A stretch of DNA of 64,000 bases from Candidatus Poribacteria bacterium (lineage in GTDB: Bacteria; Poribacteria; WGA-4E; B28-G17), in assembly GCA_021162805.1 (NCBI GenBank), contig JAGGXZ010000224.1, positions 36,946 to 100,945 of the forward strand, in the 5' to 3' direction. Positions 35,279 through 41,610 of the stretch are shown here, one piece after another. Position 1 is the stretch's first letter. Each line of letters begins with the position of its first letter. A model generated the notes under the pieces. It was not told the origin of the DNA. It searched no databases and saw only the letters and a program-made list of their open reading frames with translations. The position numbers were made by a program, and so were the translations under genes.

Positions 35279-35685
35279 CTCTCACCCCCTATCGCCGGTA
35301 TCCTGTCCATGTAATCGAGCCCGATGAACGCCCTGCGAAGATAGCCGAGGAACTTGACGAGCGAGGTGATGGCCGATTGGGGATCGGGATCGGATCTTTC
35401 GATCTCGGCCGTCGCGGCATAGATCGACTCGCCGATGACCCTCCATATCTCCGACGCGCTTCCACCGGAGGTTCTCTCCCGGGCCATCTGATATCTCACC
35501 CAGTTCACGAAGACGGGGAAGGATTTTGAGGCCTTTGCGACCTCTATCGCCTTAGACAGTTGCGATCGGCCTTCTGAAGCCCGTTTGCGGAGTTTATCCT
35601 TCAGTTCATAGACCAATCTTTCGGCCATTATAACCAGTTCGTCATCGCTTAACATGTCGATCACCTCCCATTTTATGGCCTTCAT
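35275..35685 (-). CDS. Cas11-like small subunit (Csm2/Cmr5 role), candidate
   Basis: 136-residue, almost fully helical, highly charged protein without cysteines (LVIMAERLVYELKDKLRKRA, EIWRVIGESIYAATAEIERS, SLVKFLGYLRRAFIGLDYMD). Size, helical make-up and place between csx10 and a Cas7 match the small subunit of type III-D complexes, which lines the target RNA channel. Sequence motifs for Csm2 are weak, so the call is mainly by position. It begins 26 bases after csx10 and is translationally coupled to the next gene by ATGA. Confidence 0.65.
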   Translation of the reverse strand: MKAIKWEVIDMLSDDELVIMAERLVYELKDKLRKRASEGRSQLSKAIEVAKASKSFPVFVNWVRYQMARERTSGGSASEIWRVIGESIYAATAEIERSDPDPQSAITSLVKFLGYLRRAFIGLDYMDRIPAIGGER

Positions 35686-35711
35686 ATTCCCACCCTGAAG
35701 GATACGAATGC

Positions 35712-36830
35712 TTAGAGGGTTTCAAGGTGGAATGGGTCACATACGGAGATCCTTCCCAACCCTTCAGTCCTTCTTTCTCCCATCCCCTCCACATGAATTC
35801 GGTTCAATATCGGTATGAGCTCCTCCCATCTGGAGGCGGGAGCTGAGAAGGTGAAGACGCTTCCGGCGGCTATCGCCTGAAGTATAGGTTTCGGCATACT
35901 CCATGCTTCAGACCATCCGGTCAACTCTTCGACTTCGACCATGTTTCCCTCCGTGATCGGCTTGACCCATTCGGCGATCATCTCGGCGGGGAGGCTTTTC
36001 ATGCTCTCCCCTGTCTCATCCAGGATCAACAGAGGGGATATGACGGTGAGGGTGAAGTAGATCTTCCCCGGATCTCCGATACTCTCCTGGAACCTCCTCA
36101 GCCTTTCTTCGATCGAGATTGGAGGGCTGGGTCTAAAGGATAGGATCGCCGATCCGTATCCTCTGGCCCTGCCGCCGCCGATCCTGATCCTGTATCCGCC
36201 CTTTTCCATCTTGAACCTTATCCTCAGGAACTGCTCCAGCTTTTCCCACAGTTTCTCATCGATTATCAGTTTCCCCTGGAAGATCAACGTCGGTTCGATG
36301 GTTTCAAGGGTGTAGAGTATCCCCTCCTCGGCGGTCTCAGTGTATCTGTTCAGTCCTACCTTGACGTGCATCCTCTTAGGCACATCTGAGAGCGATAGGT
36401 ATCCCGTGTTCTCCCCCCGACATATAAATCCCCTCCATCTCTCCAGCCGACCTCCACCGCACTTAGGGCAGAGCCATTGTGATCCTCGGCCGGGTTTTAT
36501 CCTTGAGATCAGCGTATCGGCCAAGAGGTGGTCCACGCCGTAATCCTTGCATGTCACTGCCGTTACCGGCGCCGGGATGATCTCTTCGCCGGGCTGATAT
36601 GTCGGATAGAGCGGGCCGAAAAGGGCGGGATGTTCGCCGAGGAAGAGATCGTCGAATAACCCCTTAAGCTCCTCCTGTTCCTCGGCAACCTTAAGCATTT
36701 CGATCGCAAGGCTTCCCCGCAGGACGCTTCCAGGGATGTAGGATCGGCTTCGTCTGACGTTTCTCACGTCCATGCCGCCTCCGATGAGGAGTGGTGAGAT
36801 GGGCGTGAGTGTGAGATCAAGCTCGATCAC
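35712..36830 (-). CDS. csx10: type III-D RAMP protein Csx10 (Cas5-like)
   Basis: 372-residue Csx10, the Cas5-type subunit that caps the crRNA 5' handle. Motifs: TLTPISPLLIGGGMDVRNV, YIPGSVLRGSLAIEML, PAPVTAVTCKDYGVDHLLAD and a zinc site (about Cys94, 121, 124, 137; CPKCGGGRLERWRGFICRG), then MHVKVGLNRYTETAEEGILY and RIRIGGGRARGYGSAIL. I chose GTG at 36830 because AAAGGAGG stands 6 bases upstream and the protein then begins at the first beta strand; the longer ORF to 36905 runs deep into the previous gene. Csx10 is a type III-D marker. Confidence 0.9.
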   Translation of the reverse strand: MIELDLTLTPISPLLIGGGMDVRNVRRSRSYIPGSVLRGSLAIEMLKVAEEQEELKGLFDDLFLGEHPALFGPLYPTYQPGEEIIPAPVTAVTCKDYGVDHLLADTLISRIKPGRGSQWLCPKCGGGRLERWRGFICRGENTGYLSLSDVPKRMHVKVGLNRYTETAEEGILYTLETIEPTLIFQGKLIIDEKLWEKLEQFLRIRFKMEKGGYRIRIGGGRARGYGSAILSFRPSPPISIEERLRRFQESIGDPGKIYFTLTVISPLLILDETGESMKSLPAEMIAEWVKPITEGNMVEVEELTGWSEAWSMPKPILQAIAAGSVFTFSAPASRWEELIPILNRIHVEGMGERRTEGLGRISVCDPFHLETL

Positions 36831-37500
36831 CTTCAACCTCCTTTTCCAGGGCGATCCGGATGAATCTTTCCCATTCCTCCTCCCTCTCGCCTTCAGGATG
36901 GGCAATAAGCAGGGATTTGACCTTCAGCTCTATCCTGCCCATTCCCCTGGCCTTTTCACCGCCGATATGGTTGACCGTTCTGCACGCGGCTATCAGCCAT
37001 CCCAGCTCCTCCTCTTCCAGTTCCCCCTCGATCTCACACCGGAGGAGCATCTCCTTGGCGGGGAGAACTTGGGTGACGAAGAGCCTTTCCTCCCTGACGG
37101 TTCCGGTGTATCTGTTTATCCCTACCCCCGTTCGATACCAGGGGGGAGGTGGAGCCTCCGGGTAGGAGATGGGGATCATATCGGTGAAGGAGATCTCAGA
37201 ACGGAACCAGTTGCTGCCGAAAATCCTACATGCTAAGCAGGGGGGAGGCACATGGGGATTGTGCGGACAGGTCAGATCAGGCCTGGGAGGCGTGCAGATC
37301 GGATGGCCGAAAGATCTGGCCAGACGCTCAAGGTGTGCCCTTATCCTGCCCCTCAGGCTGGAGGCGGGTATGAGGGGTATGCCCCGATGATCGACCTGAA
37401 TGCATCTATCGATCAGAGGTAGGCTCTCACCAGGACCTGAGATATGAAGCGGCGAGAGAGGTATCCCCTCCAGGATCAAAGTGAACCGCTTTTTCATCAT
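36817..37500 (-). CDS. type III RAMP protein, Cas7/Csm3-like (first Cas7)
   Basis: 227-residue backbone subunit next to cas10. LHISGPGESLPLIDRCIQVD contains an Asp (about 31) in the catalytic register, followed by IPLIPASSLRGRIRAHLERL (PASS in place of PGSS) and a zinc-like set (Cys69, Cys78, Cys88, Cys91 in CLACRIFGSNWFRSEISFTD). GVGINRYTGTVREERLF and GGEKARGMGRIELKV complete the pattern. ATG at 37500 follows GAGGTG; ATG at 37518 is an alternative. It overlaps csx10 by 14 bp. Confidence 0.87.
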   Translation of the reverse strand: MMKKRFTLILEGIPLSPLHISGPGESLPLIDRCIQVDHRGIPLIPASSLRGRIRAHLERLARSFGHPICTPPRPDLTCPHNPHVPPPCLACRIFGSNWFRSEISFTDMIPISYPEAPPPPWYRTGVGINRYTGTVREERLFVTQVLPAKEMLLRCEIEGELEEEELGWLIAACRTVNHIGGEKARGMGRIELKVKSLLIAHPEGEREEEWERFIRIALEKEVEGDRA

Positions 37501-37572
37501 GACACCTCTTATATCCATCCTTATCCTAGCCCTTCCCCTTTATGGGGGAGACCAAGTGAGAACGACGTCTTG

Positions 37573-39663
37573 TTACTCAAGCATCTTCATTATCTCAACC
37601 AGATCCCATAAAGGGCAGAAAATCCCGTCCTTTTGATCTCTCTCCCCAAAGGGTCGGCGGTTGAGCCTGTGTGCGGGAAGGAACTTGAATCCGAAGATTC
37701 CCTGCCATGATCCTGTCTTTTCGGCCGACTCCAGATCCTCGAAGAACTCTTTCCCTCCTCTTCCCATCTGATAGGCATAATACAGCATAGCTGCCAAAGG
37801 ACTGGCTTCCAGGAATGTCTGCGTCATCCTATACAATCTCCCTCTGTGGGAAGCGCTCATGTGGCGGGATTTCTCCAGCAGGAATCTGAGCTCATCGGCT
37901 CTGAACGGCCTGAGCGTCATATACATCTCCCATGCCGTTTCCTTTCTGACGAACATCCTTTCCAGATGTGATTTGAGGTCTGAGGGCACTTTTTCGGGGG
38001 AATCCGCCAGCATCAGGGCGATCGTCCCGCCCCCTTCCGGCTCCGCGTGCCACGCCCTCTTAGCCCATTTCATGAGACCTGATTCGGCGAACTCGACGGC
38101 GATCTGTATGGGGGTTTTGTCGTCACATATGAGTCCTCCGAGCGAGAAGGCGGCTCCGGGCGAAAGCTCCATATCGGTCAGTGCGACGAACCTCTCGCAG
38201 AACCTCGGTGCAATTCTCCCCCAGCATATCAAGCTCAGATCGTCTCCGCCGAGGGCAAGTATCTGGAAGGGAAATCTCTCCAGGGGAGGCGGAGATCCGG
38301 GGCGCCATCCCTCTTTCAGGCTCATCGCTCCTTCCTGGCACGATCGAGCGACGGCAAGGGTGATGGCCGCCTTGATCGTCCTATCAACTCTGTTTGACCA
38401 TTGTATGGCATCGGATATGGAGGAGTGGCGCTGGAGAATTGCCCCGAAGTTGTTGCCGTCGCCATAAATGACGCCTATCAGGCTTCTTCTGACCTTCCCT
38501 TGGGGGATCATATCCTGTAAGGTTGTGGGGGTATACTCCTTTCGGCGTTTGATTCCGAGCGGGCTCGGATCATCCTGCATGTCGAGCCATTCAAGGAGAT
38601 ATCCCAGCTTTTCCTTCCTCTCCTCTCTACCCCTTTCGAGTTTCGTCATACAGATACCACATACGGGGTGGAACTCCCCTTCCCGTTTATACCATCCCTC
38701 CGCCGGACGCTTTCGACAGAGCTCGCATCTCTCCTCGAAGGGCAGCGTCTGGACGAGAGGGATCTGGGATTGCAGGCGGTCCCGATTCAGGGAGAGGTAG
38801 GCTTTTCCTATCGAGTCGTTGAATCGTTCGACTAAATCCCTCAGTTCGATTCGTGCCGATCCGACGGCGAAGATTCCCGTCCCCAGTCTTTCGTACATCA
38901 GCCGCTTATACCGTTCAGCCCAATCCCCCGGGTCGTGGATCAGGAACTCGACGGTAGATGCGGCCTGGCGCAGGACGAGTTCGGGCCCCATTCGATCTCC
39001 TATCTCCTCGGCGAACTCCTCCGTTAGCTCATCCAGCAGCGTCGATGCGCCCCTTATCTCGTTGAGACCTGAGGTTTCAAAGATGTAGGATTTAATCCTC
39101 TGTGCGGCACATACGATCAGATGGACAGCCGTTCGATCGTTTACATTCAGCTTGGAGTGTTCATCTAACGATGGGAAGCGGGATCGAAGGAGGGAGGATA
39201 GGGGTTCGACGTCGGCCAGCTCTGATGTGAGGGCAGCGAGCCTGGCGAGGTTGATTCTCTCCGGAGAACTCCCTGATGCTCTGAGGCTCAGATTGACGAT
39301 TATAGCTTCCTTCAGAGATCTATCCGATACCAGTTCCGATCGGTGGGATGGATTTCGTGGAGGAAGCAACGGAGGAAGCTTCGTTCCGTCCAGGAATTTC
39401 CCTCTAAACCACCCCGAGCCGGTCAGATCCAACCTGACCCCATCTATAAGCCCTTCCTCATCGAATCCTAATCCGAAGCGGATCGGGAAGATGATACCAT
39501 AATAATCCCTCCAGAAACGAGCTGCTTCATCGGCTGCCAGCTTCGGGCTATTGTGTCTTTGCAGCCTACCCGCCAGTTTTTCGGCCAGATACGACCTCGT
39601 CCGTCTGATCCTCTCCTCGCTCAGTTCCACCTCCATCCCTGTCAGGCGATCCCTCCATATCAT
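37573..39663 (-). CDS. cas10: type III CRISPR large subunit Cas10 (cyclase competent, no HD domain)
   Basis: 696-residue Cas10. The first Palm domain shows IKSYIFETSGLNEIRGASTL (about 190-209), a zinc finger follows (Cys313, Cys316, Cys335, Cys338), and the second Palm has VIYGDGNNFGAIL (398-410) and an intact GGDD at 472-475 (ILALGGDDLSLI). GGDD implies synthesis of cyclic oligoadenylate from ATP on target-RNA binding. The N-terminal ~100 residues have no HD motif, so single-strand DNase activity of the HD type is not expected. The start overlaps the cas6 end by 98 bp; an internal ATG at 39636 is possible. Its messenger should activate the CARF protein at 30375-31640. Confidence 0.95.
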   Translation of the reverse strand: MIWRDRLTGMEVELSEERIRRTRSYLAEKLAGRLQRHNSPKLAADEAARFWRDYYGIIFPIRFGLGFDEEGLIDGVRLDLTGSGWFRGKFLDGTKLPPLLPPRNPSHRSELVSDRSLKEAIIVNLSLRASGSSPERINLARLAALTSELADVEPLSSLLRSRFPSLDEHSKLNVNDRTAVHLIVCAAQRIKSYIFETSGLNEIRGASTLLDELTEEFAEEIGDRMGPELVLRQAASTVEFLIHDPGDWAERYKRLMYERLGTGIFAVGSARIELRDLVERFNDSIGKAYLSLNRDRLQSQIPLVQTLPFEERCELCRKRPAEGWYKREGEFHPVCGICMTKLERGREERKEKLGYLLEWLDMQDDPSPLGIKRRKEYTPTTLQDMIPQGKVRRSLIGVIYGDGNNFGAILQRHSSISDAIQWSNRVDRTIKAAITLAVARSCQEGAMSLKEGWRPGSPPPLERFPFQILALGGDDLSLICWGRIAPRFCERFVALTDMELSPGAAFSLGGLICDDKTPIQIAVEFAESGLMKWAKRAWHAEPEGGGTIALMLADSPEKVPSDLKSHLERMFVRKETAWEMYMTLRPFRADELRFLLEKSRHMSASHRGRLYRMTQTFLEASPLAAMLYYAYQMGRGGKEFFEDLESAEKTGSWQGIFGFKFLPAHRLNRRPFGERDQKDGIFCPLWDLVEIMKMLE

Positions 39664-40597
39664 CCATCACCTCCATTTTCCCAAGCCCCATCACGCATCC
39701 TTTACCCGCGTGGAGTTTCTCCCCAGCTGCCAGGATGATCCTGAAGGGAGCTATTTCGCCTTCGAATCCCGCATATCCCATCACCCCGCCTATCTTCAGC
39801 CTTCTTTTCTGTCTCGTGGAAAATCGTTCCATATCGATCCATCTGAGCTTTGATGATCTCCTTTTCACCTTTTCGGCCATAGAGAAGGTGGCGGTGAAAT
39901 CCAGGTTAAGCTTGAATCCGCAGTGGTAGGCGCATATCAAGGAAAGCCTTCTCAGGATCGCTCTGACAAGATGGTGAAACATCAGATCGCTCACGAGTTG
40001 TCCTCTGAATTTAGTTCTGAGTGGCGAGAGGAGGTTGATTTTCACCTTATTGTCGTTTATCTCTTCCGCTCGTCGAAGCAGATCGAGATGGGTGAAGAGG
40101 TAATGCTTGAACGGTGAGTTTACCTCTTGCTTCCGGTAGATGTTAACGCTGCCCTGAGGGGTGATCGAGTCGACGGAAAGAAGCGAGAACCTATCCCTTT
40201 TAGGTCCTATACCGCTTTTCTCCAGTTCGATGAACGCCGACAACACATACGGGAAGGCCTCCACCGCATCCCCTATAAGGGTGAAGTCGAATTTCAGGGA
40301 TGCCGGATCATCGGATGGGAGGGGCGAAATCACGAAAGGGCGGGGGATATCCCGGATCGTCCGAAACTTCGGGGCTCCTTCAAACCTGACCGTCTCAAAG
40401 AGATAGGCATATGGACAGCCGGTATGAAGGACACAATCGGAACACTCTCTACCTCTGGAGACACAACATATCCTTTTCAGCTTCGCCCCGAAGGCTCCCC
40501 TAAGGATAAATCCGGGGTAACCCGGGATATGAAACCGATCCTCCGCCTCGAGGGAGAACCTGTAGATTGAAAATCTCAATCCGTCGAGATCCAACAC
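39566..40597 (-). CDS. cas6: CRISPR repeat endoribonuclease Cas6
   Basis: 343-residue RAMP-fold Cas6 that cuts pre-crRNA within repeats. The N-terminal part has PGFILRGAFGAKLKRICC and a cysteine group (Cys44, 45, 52, 55, 61; CSDCVLHTGCPYAYLFE) typical of this Cas6 branch; the C-terminal Cas6 domain shows GGVMGYAGFEGEIAPFRIIL and the glycine-rich GEKLHAGKGCVMGLGKMEV. It is the first gene of the operon, with a promoter about 180 bp upstream. The last ~40 residues overlap cas10 and are unlike the family, so they may be a by-product of the overlap. Confidence 0.92.
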   Translation of the reverse strand: MLDLDGLRFSIYRFSLEAEDRFHIPGYPGFILRGAFGAKLKRICCVSRGRECSDCVLHTGCPYAYLFETVRFEGAPKFRTIRDIPRPFVISPLPSDDPASLKFDFTLIGDAVEAFPYVLSAFIELEKSGIGPKRDRFSLLSVDSITPQGSVNIYRKQEVNSPFKHYLFTHLDLLRRAEEINDNKVKINLLSPLRTKFRGQLVSDLMFHHLVRAILRRLSLICAYHCGFKLNLDFTATFSMAEKVKRRSSKLRWIDMERFSTRQKRRLKIGGVMGYAGFEGEIAPFRIILAAGEKLHAGKGCVMGLGKMEVMDDMEGSPDRDGGGTERGEDQTDEVVSGRKTGG

Positions 40598-40773
40598 TTA
40601 CTCCCCCGCTGTTATCAACGAAGCTATTCACTTATAGTGTAGCGTCGCCACCGACCAGCATCCACATTTAACTTCGCCGCCATCCAAGATGCCTTCTATA
40701 TGATATCCTTCTCGGCCATGGCAGACATTAACCCCAGGTCCTCGCTACACTTAACAACAACATGAGCGGAGTT

Positions 40774-40802
40774 ATTATATCACATCCTTAGGGTGGAGTC
40801 AA
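40774..40802 (-). promoter_or_regulatory. promoter of the cas operon
   Basis: TTGACT (40802-40797), 17 bases, TATAAT (40779-40774) on the minus strand gives a near-consensus promoter, with RNA starting near 40767 and a leader of about 170 bases before cas6. A second promoter at 41104-41132 could read through to the same genes. Confidence 0.65.
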
Positions 40803-40864
40803 AGACGCTCGTATATTGGGTGCATAGGAAATTCATCGGTAACAGGAAAGAGGATCGTAAGTTT

Positions 40865-40897
40865 GTAGGGGGCTAGGCATTCAATGCCTAGCCCTAC
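40865..40897. repeat. hairpin related to the one beside the array
   Basis: GTAGGGGGCTAGGCAT and ATGCCTAGCCCTAC pair over 14 bp (two extra G on the left arm) with a TCA loop. Pattern and ends match the 26047-26086 hairpin, suggesting a small dispersed hairpin family. Confidence 0.65.
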
Positions 40898-40911
40898 AGT
40901 TTGATCCTCTC

Positions 40912-40994
40912 AGAGCGAAAAGGAACGAGGAACTAGGAGCAAAGAACAAGGTTCTCATTCCCTTGTTTCTAGTTTCTTTCTCCTTGTTTCCCCT
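40912..40994. repeat. purine-rich/pyrimidine-rich imperfect inverted repeat
   Basis: About 40 bases of almost pure purine (AGGAACGAGGAACTAGGAGC and flanks) are followed by about 43 bases of mostly pyrimidine that are their rough complement. The RNA could form a long weak hairpin; no gene is present between 40598 and 41208. Confidence 0.45.
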
Positions 40995-41020
40995 CATGTC
41001 TAACAGGATATACCGATACT

Positions 41021-41097
41021 ATCGCAATCCCCTATGAAGCGGGATAGGAAAACACGTTGAACGTTTTAACGCTTATTAGCGGGTCTTGGTTTGTCGA
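41021..41097 (-). repeat. solitary CRISPR repeat upstream of the cas operon, interrupted by an insert
   Basis: One copy of the array repeat (first base A, end TTTGTCGA) split after GAAGCGGG by a 35-bp insert and a duplicated GCGGG. No spacer or second repeat follows. Its promoter-side end matches the degenerate repeat at 25976-26011, including the flank GATATYCGATTATAATCGAT. Confidence 0.93.
41044..41078. repeat. 35-bp version of the repeat insert
   Basis: Starts ATAGGAAAACACGTT and ends GCTTATTA. It equals the 50-bp array insert minus one 15-bp ACGTT unit, with two base changes near its end. The flanking GCGGG is duplicated as in the array. Confidence 0.92.
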
Positions 41098-41103
41098 TAT
41101 CCG

Positions 41104-41132
41104 ATTATAATCGATCGTCAGTGCCCTGTCAA
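41104..41132 (-). promoter_or_regulatory. consensus promoter at the solitary repeat
   Basis: TTGACA (41132-41127), 17 bases, TATAAT (41109-41104), inside the palindrome CGATTATAATCG. It has the same boxes and spacing as the array promoter and would start RNA at the edge of the solitary repeat, reading toward cas6. Confidence 0.75.
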
Positions 41133-41208
41133 GTATACGGGCTAAAGTAAGGTGGATAAGCTGTAAAAGCTATTCTAGGTTTATGCCACTCCTGATCGTG
41201 CCGGATCG

Positions 41209-41514
41209 CTATGACCGGATCAACAGGAGAAAGGCCGCTCCACCGGCTGTTACATCAGGAGGCTCAGCGTAGCCCACGCAGTTTCCCCAAAAATCACTGA
41301 TTATGCCGGAGGAATCCACCTCTCCCACTCGATTGCCGTAGAAATCATAAACTACGCCGGAGGAGTCCACCTCCCCTATACGATTACCGTAAAAATCGAA
41401 AACAGTTCCTGAAAGATCAACTCTGCCGATGTGATTGCCGTAGAGGTCTCGCACGTTCCCTGAGGAATCTACCTCACCCACATAATTGCCGAAGAGATCC
41501 TTTAATAAACCCAT
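41209..41514 (-). CDS. 5-fold beta-flower repeat protein
   Basis: 101-residue protein built almost wholly of a 17-residue unit, copied four times with a partial fifth: pattern [FYW]GNxxGxVDxSGxVxDx, for example YGNRIGEVDSSGVVYDF. This is the pattern of 5-fold beta-flower domains, whose function is unknown. The last ~15 residues are apolar (GGAAFLLLIRS). No signal peptide is visible. The ATG follows GGGAGG. It lies alone between the CRISPR region and the lyase gene. Confidence 0.8.
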   Translation of the reverse strand: MGLLKDLFGNYVGEVDSSGNVRDLYGNHIGRVDLSGTVFDFYGNRIGEVDSSGVVYDFYGNRVGEVDSSGIISDFWGNCVGYAEPPDVTAGGAAFLLLIRS

Positions 41515-41610
41515 TTTTAACCTCCCTCTTGCCCCGGTAGGGACGCAATATGCCCTGTTATCCAGAGCTTTTTCATGAGGATACGCCGAAGGGGCGTTGA
41601 AGGTTTAAGC

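Noticed and set aside
26196..40597. Classification as type III-A or III-B
   Set aside because: csx10, a csx19-like gene and several separate Cas7 genes are III-D marks; Csm4/Csm5 and Cmr1/Cmr6 patterns were not recognised.
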